Source: Caldisericum exile_A
Lineage (GTDB): Bacteria; Caldisericota; Caldisericia; Caldisericales; Caldisericaceae
Direction of reading: 5' to 3'
DNA: 64,000 nucleotides
Assembly (NCBI RefSeq): GCF_047785965.1
Contig: NZ_JBLOBF010000006.1
Coordinates: forward strand, 39,314-103,313
The notes below the pieces were generated by a model. That model did not search any database and was not told where the DNA came from. It was given only the letters and a program-made list of their open reading frames with translations. The translations under genes were made by a program, and so were the position numbers. This document shows, in pieces, positions 45,456 through 54,707 of this stretch (within the stretch, counting starts at the first letter, position 1; each line of letters begins with the position of its first letter).

Positions 45456-46826
45456 ATGGAAGAACAGGACTTTATAGAAAGTGATGTAAGACTCTTTTAC
45501 GAAATACTTTCCCATGAGAATGAAAGTGAAATTCGCCTTATAAATTATGGTACATATCCTATAATAAAAATTATAAAAGGTATCGAAAAATTCGTTCAAG
45601 TTGCAAGGGAATACAACGGAAAGAGAAACATTTACACTGTCCTTCGTGAGCGGAAACCTGGTCTTAAAACCTCTGCAAAGGCAGAGGACATTATAAAATT
45701 ACAAATCATTGTGCTTGACTTCGACCCCATAAGAGAGAAGGATTATCCCTCAAATGATATTGAACTCAAAAATGCAATTGCTATTGCAACAGAAATTGCA
45801 GAAAGTTTTAATTCCATGGGCTTTTTAAAGCCTCATATTGCAACCACAGGAAATGGTGCTGCACTTTATTTTAAAATAGAACCAATTCAAATAACAGACG
45901 ATAACAGATATTACATAACTGAACTCCTACAAACATTTGAGCAATATGTTCGCTCTGAATATAAAGAGCTTTTTAAAAAATACAATGTGCGGTTGGATAG
46001 TATGTATGATCTTCCTCGCATTGGGCGGGTTATCGGGACAAAAAACATCAAAGGTGAAGAAATAGAAAATCGTCCACATAGAATATCGAGATTTTTGTAT
46101 GTCAATACACCTCTAAAAAACGATCCTGAACTCTTCAATTTTATAAAAAGCCTTTCTAAAAAATCATACCCCATTTTGGAAAAAACAAGCAGAACATCAC
46201 AATCAAATAAGGTGCAGTCATCCCTATTAAATGAACCTGAACAGTTTACGGGTCGCCCTGTATACCCTATGCAACCTATCCCATATTTTGGAGAAAGGCT
46301 TGAAGGAAATTGGATTTGGGAATACAAGGTTGATGGCTTTAGGCTACAAATCATAAAAAACGGCGGAAAAATTTACTATTTTGGGAGAAGACTTGAGAAA
46401 AATCCAGATTGGACTGATAAACTTAATAGGATAATACCTAATGAATCTTTCAAAAATCTCCCCGATAAATCCATGCTTGATGCTGAACTTTACTCAACTC
46501 TCGGAAGAAGAGGTGTCCCATCTGTCTTTGCAAATAATGGCAAGGCTGATCCAATTGTATATGTTTTTGATGTAATCTTCTATAACGGAAGGTCTCTTGA
46601 AGATCTTCCATTGTCGAAAAGGAAAGAAATTCTTAATTCAGTTAAATTCTTACCGCCTATCTTTATTTTGCCATATTTTAAGGTGGAAAACCTTGAAGAA
46701 CATCTTAAGGAATCACTGTCAAAAGGTTTCGAGGGGATTGTCATAAAAGAACTTTCTTCAAAATACGAAATTGGATCAGATGCACCAATTGCAACTCAAT
46801 GGTGGCGAAAGATAAAGCCTAAATAA
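45456..46826 (+). CDS. Fusion of primase-polymerase-like (AEP) domain and ATP-dependent DNA ligase core
   Basis: A 456-residue protein from ATG 45456 (after GAAGGAG; the frame extends to 45426, but that ATG lies in the -10). The N-terminal half resembles archaeo-eukaryotic primases: acidic pair in IIVLDFDPI (Asp88, Asp90), ATTGNGAALYFKI, and LDSMYDLPRIGRVIGTKNIK like the third AEP motif. The C-terminal half (about 255-456) is a ligase adenylation domain: EYKVDGFR with nucleophile Lys291, DAELYS, EGIVIKE and the terminal WWRKIKPK. No OB-fold and no LigD phosphoesterase follow. Order (polymerase-ligase) recalls LigD of bacterial end joining, but no Ku gene is visible. A role in priming, gap filling or nick sealing is inferred. 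Confidence 0.75.
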   Translation: MEEQDFIESDVRLFYEILSHENESEIRLINYGTYPIIKIIKGIEKFVQVAREYNGKRNIYTVLRERKPGLKTSAKAEDIIKLQIIVLDFDPIREKDYPSNDIELKNAIAIATEIAESFNSMGFLKPHIATTGNGAALYFKIEPIQITDDNRYYITELLQTFEQYVRSEYKELFKKYNVRLDSMYDLPRIGRVIGTKNIKGEEIENRPHRISRFLYVNTPLKNDPELFNFIKSLSKKSYPILEKTSRTSQSNKVQSSLLNEPEQFTGRPVYPMQPIPYFGERLEGNWIWEYKVDGFRLQIIKNGGKIYYFGRRLEKNPDWTDKLNRIIPNESFKNLPDKSMLDAELYSTLGRRGVPSVFANNGKADPIVYVFDVIFYNGRSLEDLPLSKRKEILNSVKFLPPIFILPYFKVENLEEHLKESLSKGFEGIVIKELSSKYEIGSDAPIATQWWRKIKPK

Positions 46827-46858
46827 TTATCGCATTATAATATTGTAGGAGGTGAAAA

Positions 46859-47386
46859 ATGGCAGTTGGGAGATTTCAAGTAATGGCAACACTTCAGGCG
46901 GCAAGGGCATATGTGTTGGGAAAACCATTACATGAAGCAAAGAGTTTTGGGCTTAACCGAGCTATATTCTATGCGGCAGCCAAAAAGGGATTTAAGGCTA
47001 CGAAAGGGGCAAAGCCTCCAGAAAAAGTTGTCATAGGCAAAACTGAACTTCCAGAAGATAAGATAAAAAAGATTCAAGAAAGTTACAAAGTGGTAAATCT
47101 TGGCGATGAGATTGCCTATGCAGTGGAATTAGATGGAAAGACTTACTACATCATAGGCAATGAAATTCAAACAGAAGAAGACTTTGCAAAGGAAGTTGAA
47201 AGGCGCTTCAATGGGAAATTCGACAAGGCTTGGGAGGAGGCATTAAAAATCGTTTCAAGTTATGACAAAGGCGTTTTACTTTCTCAAAGGTATTTTTATG
47301 AAGCGGTTTATAAACCTCGAAGAGATGAACTTGCAAAAAAGTGGACTGCCCTTGCAGAAGGTGAAGAAAGCGATGAGAGTAAATAG
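46859..47386 (+). CDS. Unknown 175-residue protein downstream of the primase-ligase fusion
   Basis: Starts 33 bases after the fusion gene with GGAGGTGA before the ATG, so it is probably in the same operon. The protein is soluble and charged. An N-terminal helical part, MAVGRFQVMATLQAARAYVLG, leads to a basic stretch (AAAKKGFKATKGAKPPEK), followed by a compact alpha/beta-looking segment (DEIAYAVELDGKTYYIIGNEIQTEEDF) and an acidic tail. No family is recognised. The basic middle is compatible with nucleic-acid or ligase-partner binding, but that is speculation. Confidence 0.65.
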   Translation: MAVGRFQVMATLQAARAYVLGKPLHEAKSFGLNRAIFYAAAKKGFKATKGAKPPEKVVIGKTELPEDKIKKIQESYKVVNLGDEIAYAVELDGKTYYIIGNEIQTEEDFAKEVERRFNGKFDKAWEEALKIVSSYDKGVLLSQRYFYEAVYKPRRDELAKKWTALAEGEESDESK

Positions 47387-47401
47387 CCCCAAACCAAAAA
47401 T

Positions 47402-47677
47402 TTATCCACCTGCAACAGGTGGGAATATCGATATTTTATCGCCGTCCTTTAGAGGTGTGTTGCCTTTTTGAAGGAATTCGACATTTCTTCCGTTAACTAA
47501 ATATATATAGTCATTTTTGAGTGAGTCGTTTTCATCAAGCACTTCATTTTTTAGAATTGGATATTTTTCAACCAATTTTCTTATTGCATCAATAACAGTT
47601 TCGGCATCAAGTTCAACTTCACCCTCTTTAAACTTTTCTCTAATAGTTGCATACATTTTTATCTTTACTTTTGCCAT
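47402..47677 (-). CDS. moaD: MoaD/ThiS-family sulfur carrier (molybdopterin synthase small subunit)
   Basis: A 91-residue beta-grasp protein ending in the essential Gly-Gly (KDGDKISIFPPVAGG). The start MAKVKIKMYATIREKF and the middle are typical of MoaD. The C-terminal glycine receives sulfur as a thiocarboxylate and donates it to molybdopterin, or in some thermophiles to tungstopterin. It may serve the MsrP-like enzyme at 24268; no moaE is in the window. Starts near an exact TATAAT without a ribosome-binding site. Confidence 0.88.
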   Translation of the reverse strand: MAKVKIKMYATIREKFKEGEVELDAETVIDAIRKLVEKYPILKNEVLDENDSLKNDYIYLVNGRNVEFLQKGNTPLKDGDKISIFPPVAGG

Positions 47678-47685
47678 ATCAACTT

Positions 47686-47691
47686 ATTATA
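47686..47691 (-). promoter_or_regulatory. -10 element of a leaderless promoter for moaD
   Basis: The minus strand has a perfect TATAAT eight bases before the moaD ATG (47677). It overlaps the last codons of the transporter gene. No Shine-Dalgarno sequence is seen. TTACAT lies 17 bases further upstream as a weak -35. Confidence 0.5.
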
Positions 47692-48550
47692 CCTCAACGC
47701 GTGCTGAAATGTAAATACCAAACAAGATAAGCACTGCACCTACTATTTCTAAAACTGATGGGGTTTCTTTGAGGATAAAATATGCGCCAATTGTTGCGAT
47801 AATTGGTTCTCCAAGGATTGTTACCGCAATAAACGATGGGTCTAAGTATTTGAGGGAGTAGTTATATGCCGTGTGTCCCAAAATCTGCGGAATAAATGCA
47901 ACTAGGAAAAACATAAGGAAGGTGTTTGCTTGATAATGAAATAGGTTTTGTCTTGTTATAATCGAAACAATAATAAGGATAATGGCCGTGTAAGAGTATG
48001 TAAAGAATATAAAGGGAATGAGTTCGAATCTCTGCCTTATTCTATTTGTGAAGGTTAGATAAAGCGAGACTGCAACTGCTCCCAGTAATGCAAGTACATC
48101 CCCCAAAATGGGTGCTTTTGCAACACTTCCTTTTGAAGAAAGTCCAATAAGTATGCTCCCTGATATTGCAATAGCAATACCTAAAAGAAGCTCCCTTTTC
48201 ACCTTTTTTCTAAAGAAAATATAACTAAAAATTGGCACGAAAATGGGGTTTGTAGTCACAAGCACTGTTGAACTTGCAACCGTTGTATATTTAAGAGAGT
48301 AAATCCACAAGACGAAGTGAGTTGATAAGAATAATGCAAGGGGCACAAATACTATAGAGTCCTTGAAAGAGATCTTTTTAGAGTAAAAGATGTAAAGGGG
48401 TGTTACAATAAGGGCACTCAGGGTAAGCCTGTAAGTTGCAATAACAATTGGCTCTGCGTCTGTAAGCCTTATAAGGATTGATGATACACCAACACTTATA
48501 ACACCAATAATAAGTATAAGTATTAACTTTACACGATTTTCGCTTTCCAT
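47687..48550 (-). CDS. EamA/DMT-superfamily transporter
   Basis: A 287-residue protein with about ten membrane helices in two EamA repeats (IIGVISVGVSSILIRLTDAEPIVIATYRL and PILGDVLALLGAVAVSLYLTF), ending KETPSVLEIVGAVLILFGIYISAR. Members export amino acids, metabolites or drugs; substrate unknown. It is read from a likely leaderless promoter and its 3' end lies ten bases from moaD. Confidence 0.88.
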   Translation of the reverse strand: MESENRVKLILILIIGVISVGVSSILIRLTDAEPIVIATYRLTLSALIVTPLYIFYSKKISFKDSIVFVPLALFLSTHFVLWIYSLKYTTVASSTVLVTTNPIFVPIFSYIFFRKKVKRELLLGIAIAISGSILIGLSSKGSVAKAPILGDVLALLGAVAVSLYLTFTNRIRQRFELIPFIFFTYSYTAIILIIVSIITRQNLFHYQANTFLMFFLVAFIPQILGHTAYNYSLKYLDPSFIAVTILGEPIIATIGAYFILKETPSVLEIVGAVLILFGIYISARVEV

Positions 48551-48557
48551 TGAATTA

Positions 48558-48563
48558 ATTATA
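48558..48563 (-). promoter_or_regulatory. -10 element of a leaderless promoter for the DMT transporter
   Basis: TATAAT on the minus strand is followed after seven bases by the ATG at 48550, with no Shine-Dalgarno sequence. A -35 match was not evident. Confidence 0.45.
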
Positions 48564-48639
48564 TTGAAAAATTTTCTTTTAAATGATTTTTATGATAAAC
48601 TAAATTAGAAAGATATTGTTTTAGAAAGGTGGTGAACAT

Positions 48640-50223
48640 ATGGATATAAAAGAACTTCTAAACAAGGTGAATAGCGACCTTGAGCGTCTTTACAAGGCCT
48701 CAGCAATTGCATATTGGAATCTTGCAACAACAGGCAAAGAAGAATATGCAAAAGAGCTTGAACAAAGCGAAGTAGAGTTAAAATTATACCTATCGAATAG
48801 AGACCTCTTCGAAATGATAAAGGAATCTCTTGAAAAATACAGCGATAATCTGGATTCACTTGAAAAAAGGCAATTAACAATACTATTTAATGAAATGCTT
48901 CCGAACCAACTTCCAAAAGAAGCAATTGAAGAAGTTGTTAAAAGGGAAGTTGAGATTGAAACTATATACGCAAATTATAGACCTCAAATCGATGGTAAAG
49001 AAGTTTCAACAAACGACATTGTTGAGATCTTAAAAACAAGCAAAGATATCGAAGAGAGAAAAAAGGCATACCTTGCCTCAAAATCAATAGGCGGAGTAAT
49101 TGCACCAAAACTAATAGAACTTATAAAGATACGAAATGAAAATGCAAAATCTCTTGGCTTTTCAAATTATTACGATATGATGATGGAGCTTCAAGAGCTT
49201 TCAACTGATGAGATTCGCTCACTCTTTGCAAAGATTAAGAATGATACAGACGAAGTATTTACCGAAATTAAAGATGACATCGATACAGTGATTGCAAAGA
49301 AGTTTGGAGTCCCAAAAAGTGAAGTAAAGCCTTGGCTTTATGAAGATCTATTCTTCCAAGAAGTGCCATCAATTGACGATTACAACTACGACGAATATCT
49401 AAAGGATAAGGACATTGTGAAGCTTGTTATGGAAGTTTATTCTCGAATTGGTCTTGATATAAAAGATATAGTTGAGCGTTCTGATCTATATGAAAGAAAA
49501 GGAAAAAATCCGCATGCATTCACGATTTCAATTGATAAGATGAAAGATGTTAGGGTACTTGAGAATATTAGAAATGATGTAAAGTGGCTTGAAACAACTC
49601 TTCACGAGTATGGACATGCTGTTTATGACAAATACATTGACAAATCCCTTCCATTTATTTTAAGAGATCCGGCACATATATTCACAACAGAAGCTGTTGC
49701 AATGTTTTTTGGGCGACTTGCAAGACATCCTGAATTTTACGAGAAAATCCTTAATATTCCCGAAGAGAAACTATCAGAAATTTCACCGCGTTTGATGAAA
49801 CTTCTTAGATACCAGCTTGCGATTACAACTCGTTGGGTTATTACTTTTGTTTTCTTTGAAAAGGAACTCTATAAGAATCCAGATGGCGACCTCAATAACC
49901 TTTGGTATGACATAGTGCATGAGCTTCAATATGTTGATCTACCCGAAAGACGCAATTATCCTGATTGGGCATCAAAGATTCACTTTGGGTCTTCACCTGT
50001 TTATTATCACAATTACCTTTTGGGTGAAATACTTGCATCGCAATTTAGTGCATATATAAAGGCTAATTTTGGTGATGGCTTTATAAAGCCGCAGGTTGGC
50101 GAATTTTTTGTTGAGAGGGTGTTCAAGAAAGGCGCATCTCTTAGATGGGATGACCTTGTCGAATTTGCAACAAAAGAACCCTTAAATCCTGCTTACCTTG
50201 TAAGCTTCATAAAAGAAAAATAG
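48640..50223 (+). CDS. M3/M2-like zinc oligopeptidase
   Basis: A 527-residue, largely helical cytosolic metallopeptidase without a signal peptide. The zinc site HEYGH is at residues 322-326 (ETTLHEYGHAVYDKYI), and the third ligand is probably Glu350 in FTTEAVAMFFGRLARH. The 24-residue gap fits the gluzincin clans of M2 (ACE-like) and M3 (oligopeptidase F). The conserved tail SSPVYYHNYLLGEILASQ also resembles that group. It likely degrades short peptides, in keeping with a peptide-fermenting life. GAAAGGTGGTGA precedes the ATG. Confidence 0.8.
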   Translation: MDIKELLNKVNSDLERLYKASAIAYWNLATTGKEEYAKELEQSEVELKLYLSNRDLFEMIKESLEKYSDNLDSLEKRQLTILFNEMLPNQLPKEAIEEVVKREVEIETIYANYRPQIDGKEVSTNDIVEILKTSKDIEERKKAYLASKSIGGVIAPKLIELIKIRNENAKSLGFSNYYDMMMELQELSTDEIRSLFAKIKNDTDEVFTEIKDDIDTVIAKKFGVPKSEVKPWLYEDLFFQEVPSIDDYNYDEYLKDKDIVKLVMEVYSRIGLDIKDIVERSDLYERKGKNPHAFTISIDKMKDVRVLENIRNDVKWLETTLHEYGHAVYDKYIDKSLPFILRDPAHIFTTEAVAMFFGRLARHPEFYEKILNIPEEKLSEISPRLMKLLRYQLAITTRWVITFVFFEKELYKNPDGDLNNLWYDIVHELQYVDLPERRNYPDWASKIHFGSSPVYYHNYLLGEILASQFSAYIKANFGDGFIKPQVGEFFVERVFKKGASLRWDDLVEFATKEPLNPAYLVSFIKEK

Positions 50224-50229
50224 ACTTTC

Positions 50230-50460
50230 CTTCACTCCAGTGATGTATTGAAAAGGATTCTCAGAAATTTTAGGGGGCACAACACCGCCCCCTCAATACT
50301 CCCCAGAAACAGAGGAGATTCCTCAGGCTAAAGCCTTCGGAATGACATTGCGACGTCATTTCGACGAACGCAGTGAGGAGAAATCTCCTCTTTTCTGGGG
50401 TAGTTCGAAGGGGGACTTTTACCCCTTCGAGTAATAGAAATCTCCCCCTTTCAATTTCAA
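50230..50460. repeat. Hairpin-repeat island 5
   Basis: Two hairpin units, 50318-50343 (ATTCC, reversed, inner AGGC-taaa-GCCT form) and 50358-50384 (ATTTC), flanked by a GGGGGC...GCCCCC module (about 50273-50293) and a TTCGAAGGGG...CCCCTTCGA module (about 50403-50431). It directly precedes the promoter of the GIY-YIG gene. Confidence 0.85.
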
Positions 50461-50485
50461 TAGTTTTTAATATAATCACTTTAAA

Positions 50486-50779
50486 ATGGAAGAAAAGAAA
50501 TTCTATGTGTATATCCTATCAAACAAATATAACAATGTTCTATATGTTGGTATTACTAATGATTTAAAACGTAGGATATATGAACATAAGAATAAATTCA
50601 TTGATGGTTTTACAAAGAAGTATAATGTTAATAAACTTGTATACTATGAGATTTTCAATGATCCAATTAATGCAATAACAAGAGAGAAACAACTAAAAGA
50701 TTTTAGAAGAGAAAAGAAAGTTAGACTTATAACTGAGTTTAATCCAAATTGGGAGGATCTATATCAAAAAATTCTTTAA
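50486..50779 (+). CDS. Small GIY-YIG endonuclease-like protein (UPF0213 type)
   Basis: A 97-residue GIY-YIG protein: the two signature strands are YVYILSNKYNNVLYVGITN (residues 7-25), followed by the catalytic arginine in DLKRRIYEHK and the late glutamate-containing helix TREKQLKDFRREKK. This is the compact, stand-alone UvrC-N/UPF0213 form. TATAAT at 50471-50476 lies nine bases before the ATG with no ribosome-binding site, so the mRNA is probably leaderless or nearly so. Hairpin-repeat islands lie immediately on both sides (50230-50460 and 50850-51360), an arrangement suggesting, but not proving, a functional link. Confidence 0.88.
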   Translation: MEEKKFYVYILSNKYNNVLYVGITNDLKRRIYEHKNKFIDGFTKKYNVNKLVYYEIFNDPINAITREKQLKDFRREKKVRLITEFNPNWEDLYQKIL

Positions 50780-51410
50780 ATATTCAATAAAGGATATTTC
50801 TCATTAACCAATTTAGAAATTCAAATAATTCTGTTTTTCCTAAATTTCTAACAGAGGAGATTCCTCAGGCTAAAGCCTTCGGAATGACAAATGAAAGTGA
50901 AAAGTTATTTTTTTGTTTTAAGGGGAAAGTTGGAAGGGGATGTGCCCTCTTCCAATGATTGTCATTTCGAAGGAGCGTAAGCGACTGAGAAATCTCCTCC
51001 TTTCTGGGTAGTTAGAAGGGGAGACTTGTAAATCTCTCCAATATAAAAATATAAACAGAGGAGATATCTCGCTTCGCTCGATATGACAATTATTTTGAGA
51101 GGGCAATAAATCGCCCCCTCAACACTCCCCCTAATAATAATTTTGCCTTGGGGGTAAGTTAGAAAGGGGGTACCCCTTTCTAATGGTTGATGGGGGAATT
51201 TTACCCCTTCGAGTAATAGAAATCTCCTCCTTTTGGGGAAGTTCGAAGGGGAGACTTGTAAATCTCTCCAATATAAACAGAGGAGATATCTTACTTCGCT
51301 CGATATGACAATTATTTTGAGGGGGCACAACACCGCCCCCTCAATGCTTCCACGACTAATAATTTTTGCTTTTAGGAAAAGAGAAAAAGGTCTATTCGAG
51401 GCTTAAATAG
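50780..51410. repeat. Hairpin-repeat island 6
   Basis: After 70 A+T-rich bases, four hairpin units occur: 50860-50885 (ATTCC, reversed), 50964-50993 (ATTTC), 51064-51084 and 51286-51306 (ATATC, both reversed). Between them are TTGGAAGGGG...CTTCCAA (about 50928-50955), a near-perfect palindrome TTAGAAAGGGGG...CCCCTTTCTAA (51159-51183) and GGGGGCG...CCCCC modules. No gene is supported. Confidence 0.85.
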
Positions 51411-51444
51411 AATTAAAAACTGGCAGAAGAAAATCTTCTGCCAG
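51411..51444 (-). terminator. Intrinsic terminator of the secreted-protein operon
   Basis: CTGGCAGAAG (51420-51429) pairs with CTTCTGCCAG (51435-51444), a perfect ten-base-pair stem with a five-base loop. On the minus strand it is followed by TTTTTAATT. It lies 20 bases after the stop of the NHL-repeat gene and would end transcription of that gene and the subtilisin before it. Confidence 0.92.
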
Positions 51445-51464
51445 TACATAAAACAAATAAATCT

Positions 51465-54400
51465 TTAAGGTGCTGGATAAGTTATCGTTATCGTCTTGGT
51501 TGTTCCATCCCATTCGACCTTTGCACCAAGAGATTCTGCAACAAACCTAAGAGGTAGCATAGTCCTTCCATTAATTATCTCTGGCATTACCTTATGATTA
51601 GTATCATCTATCCACTTTGTTACACCATTTACCTTCGCCTGTGGTTTACCAATCCATAACTCAATAGTAGTTGTACCTAATTCAATGGTAACTTTCCTCG
51701 TAGCCCCATCCCAAGATATGGAGCCACCAATTGCTTCAACAATAGCCCTTATCGGAACAAGTGTACGAGAATTCTTAATAACTGTTGGGGAATCAAGTGT
51801 TCCTGGAATACCATTAACTGTAAATGTAGATGATCCAATCTGCAATGTTATGACCGTAGATGTTTTAAGATAAACAGTTCTTGTAAGTTTACTAGATATT
51901 CCATATTTATTTGTTGAAACAATTGTTATTGTATTGGCACCTTCTCTTAAAATTATGCTGTAAGCAAATCGACCATCGCTTCCAACACTTACTTTAGTAT
52001 TATTAATTGTAACTATGCAACCTGGGTCAGTCTTTCCTGTGATATAGAAACTTGAATCTTTGACTGTAGTTCCATTTTCAAAATCAACAGTGAGAGTTGG
52101 CGGCGCAGGGTTGTAAACTGATAGCGTAACTGGATTACTTTCTGTTCTTATGATACCTAATTTACTATTGTAGAAAGTAACATCTGTTGGTACTATATTT
52201 GTGTCACCTTCAGAAACTCCTGTAAACGTAATTCTTATTAGGCTTCCTGAGGCAGACACACCACTAACTTTACCAACAAGAGAGTACCCCACAATAATTG
52301 TGCCCGCCTTATCGTGATTCTCCAAGAAAACTGCATTTGCTCCAAGATTAAAGACAGGTTCAACTTTCGAAACTTTTAGTTTTGTATTGTCGTATGAAAT
52401 TGTAATTGCCAATCCATAGAGATCCTCTGCTTTATCAATTGAGAGATCGATCGTTCCAGTATTCCCAAGTGGCACTTTATCTCCTATAAAACTAACCTTA
52501 ACCGGTGGAATTTCTGGTGTAAAGATAGAAATTGTAATAGATTTTGATAGATTGGTGGAACCATTAGAGGTAAAAGTCAGAGTAACTTCGCCACCTTCTT
52601 CAGGAGCTGCACTTACAGGAACGGTTACTGAAACTGGTAAAAGTACCGCTTCATTAGACTTCACAGAAATATTATTTGTATTGATAACAAAGGTCCAAGA
52701 AGACGGAAGATGGTTTTCAACTTTCAATGAGTAAGAGTCATCAGAGCTTCCGGTATTCTTAATCACTATATTAAAATTGAAACTATCTCCCGCTTTAGCT
52801 TTGACATTTGACAATGAACTCCTAACAGTAAAATCATATTTTGGAAGCTCAGGAGCAGTAAAAGAAAGGATTCTTACAACATTATGGAAGCAATCAGCAA
52901 CAAGAATTTTGCCATCTTTAGTAAAGCTTAGCATTGCAGGCTCATAAAATTCTCTTTCAGTTGACCAAATAAGATCAAATGTATCTCCCTTAAATGCTTG
53001 GAGTCTTCCATTTTCAGTATCTGAAACTATTATATTTCCCGAATTATCGACTATAATGCCGTAAGGAACCCAGAATTTACCTTTTCCTCTTCCTCCACCG
53101 CCAAAAGAGCCTTTAAGTTTTTGAGAGGAATCATATACATATACTTTGTTATCATCGGTTGTTGTAATGTAGAAATTACCATTCTTATCAATATAAAGGC
53201 CAACTGGAGCATGTGCTGGTGCAAACTGACCCAATAAAGTACCATCAGGCTTAAAACCTACAATAGATTGAGTTCCGTTACTTGCTGCCCAAACATTACC
53301 TGAGAAATCAACCGCAACACCAAAAACATTCGAAACTTTCCCTGCGCCAATTTTCGCTACGAAATTGAAGTTTTCGTCGAACTTGGCAATAAAATCTCTA
53401 AGTCCTACATAAATGCTTCCATTGTGGTCGGATGCAATACCTCCAATTGCCTTAAATGGCTCTTTGTCGCTTATTCCTTTTATTGACTTAATGAATTTTC
53501 CATCGGGGGTAAATATATCAACTTCGCCTACATTGTTAAAATTGGTCCAACTTGTAACCCAAATGTTTCCTTTTGAATCTTCGCAAGCAGCCCAAGGGTT
53601 AATAAGTCTTCCTTTGGAATATTCGCTAAAGTCAATTTTACTTACAAAATTTCCTTTAGAGTCAAACTGTGTAAGTCTTATCCCAACAGGATAACCAAAT
53701 GGATTTCCAGGGCTGTAGAAATAGCCAGAGTCAATTACAAATACATTGCCATTATCGTCAACTGCGAAACCGCCAGCAGTAAGGAAGGTTCCGTTCGGCT
53801 GTGGGATTTTTGTTGCATTGTCACCAAATTTCATAAGGAATTTACCGTTTGGATCAAATTTCTGAACGCAAGCATGTTCTTTATTTCCTAATCCTCTGTC
53901 TAATACATAAATATTTCCTTGCTTATCAACAGAAACATCAAATGGATATACAAACTGACCATCATTAGTCCCAGCACTTCCAAACTTCAACAAAGTCTTT
54001 CCAGTACCGTCAAGCTTAAAAACAACTGAAGAACGCATATCAACTACATATAGATTGTTCGAAGAATCTACACACATTCCACCGGGCGCAACAACGTCTG
54101 TTTGAAGAATTGTTTTGAAATTGCCATTGGTGTCAAATACTTCAATCCTCCCATTCAATTGATCAGAAACATATACATTTCCAAGAGAATCTACTGCAAT
54201 ACCAGAAGGACCATTAAACTGACCATTCCCAGAACCTTCAGATCCTGCATTAAAAATCCATTTTCCGTTTTTGTCAAATTTTGCAAAGTAGTTATTAAAG
54301 AAGTCTGCAATGTAAAAATTACCATCTTTATCGACTGCAACATCAGCAGGATATTGGAGTCTTCCTCCACCATATCCTAAATCACCAAATGTTAGGATAT

Positions 54401-54701
54401 TGTATAGATTTTTGTCGAGAACATGAACTCTACCATAGCTTGTATCAAGGACAACAAGGTTCCCATCAGGAGTAAATGTCATTCCTTGCATTGGAAAAGA
54501 AAGATCGCTTTTGTAATCACTTTCATATGTATTTGCGGTATGAAGCGTAAAAGCACCAATATAATCATCAGGGAGAATACCAACAAGTCCAACCTGATAC
54601 AGAGGTTTTGTATCTGCTTTAGTAATAGTTGAGAATGATATACTTGTAAAGAGTAATGCAATAGTTATTAACAAGGAAAATGTCCTCTTCATTGTCCTCA
54701 C
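51465..54701 (-). CDS. Secreted NHL-repeat protein with cohesin and copper-amine-oxidase-like domains
   Basis: A 1078-residue exported protein. After a signal peptide (LLITIALLFTSISFSTITKA) come about 13 NHL-type repeats forming one or two beta-propellers (residues ~45-625; repeated 'G.f..P.gvavD..GNiyV.D'). Next are a NEW3/CARDB-like domain (~630-725), a cohesin domain (~735-870; AITISYDNTKLKVSKVEP), an Ig-like domain (~875-950) and a C-terminal CuAO_N1-type domain pair (~955-1078; SRTLVPIRAIVEAIGGSISWD and GRTMLPLRFVAESLGAKVEWD) often used for surface attachment. It is probably a cell-surface scaffold. It follows the subtilisin gene by six bases. Confidence 0.82.
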   Translation of the reverse strand: MRTMKRTFSLLITIALLFTSISFSTITKADTKPLYQVGLVGILPDDYIGAFTLHTANTYESDYKSDLSFPMQGMTFTPDGNLVVLDTSYGRVHVLDKNLYNILTFGDLGYGGGRLQYPADVAVDKDGNFYIADFFNNYFAKFDKNGKWIFNAGSEGSGNGQFNGPSGIAVDSLGNVYVSDQLNGRIEVFDTNGNFKTILQTDVVAPGGMCVDSSNNLYVVDMRSSVVFKLDGTGKTLLKFGSAGTNDGQFVYPFDVSVDKQGNIYVLDRGLGNKEHACVQKFDPNGKFLMKFGDNATKIPQPNGTFLTAGGFAVDDNGNVFVIDSGYFYSPGNPFGYPVGIRLTQFDSKGNFVSKIDFSEYSKGRLINPWAACEDSKGNIWVTSWTNFNNVGEVDIFTPDGKFIKSIKGISDKEPFKAIGGIASDHNGSIYVGLRDFIAKFDENFNFVAKIGAGKVSNVFGVAVDFSGNVWAASNGTQSIVGFKPDGTLLGQFAPAHAPVGLYIDKNGNFYITTTDDNKVYVYDSSQKLKGSFGGGGRGKGKFWVPYGIIVDNSGNIIVSDTENGRLQAFKGDTFDLIWSTEREFYEPAMLSFTKDGKILVADCFHNVVRILSFTAPELPKYDFTVRSSLSNVKAKAGDSFNFNIVIKNTGSSDDSYSLKVENHLPSSWTFVINTNNISVKSNEAVLLPVSVTVPVSAAPEEGGEVTLTFTSNGSTNLSKSITISIFTPEIPPVKVSFIGDKVPLGNTGTIDLSIDKAEDLYGLAITISYDNTKLKVSKVEPVFNLGANAVFLENHDKAGTIIVGYSLVGKVSGVSASGSLIRITFTGVSEGDTNIVPTDVTFYNSKLGIIRTESNPVTLSVYNPAPPTLTVDFENGTTVKDSSFYITGKTDPGCIVTINNTKVSVGSDGRFAYSIILREGANTITIVSTNKYGISSKLTRTVYLKTSTVITLQIGSSTFTVNGIPGTLDSPTVIKNSRTLVPIRAIVEAIGGSISWDGATRKVTIELGTTTIELWIGKPQAKVNGVTKWIDDTNHKVMPEIINGRTMLPLRFVAESLGAKVEWDGTTKTITITYPAP

Positions 54702-54707
54702 CCCTTC

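Noticed and set aside
45456..46826. Calling the fusion LigD of a Ku-dependent end-joining system
   Set aside because: No phosphoesterase domain and no Ku gene are visible, and the AEP part looks closer to plasmid/phage-type primases.
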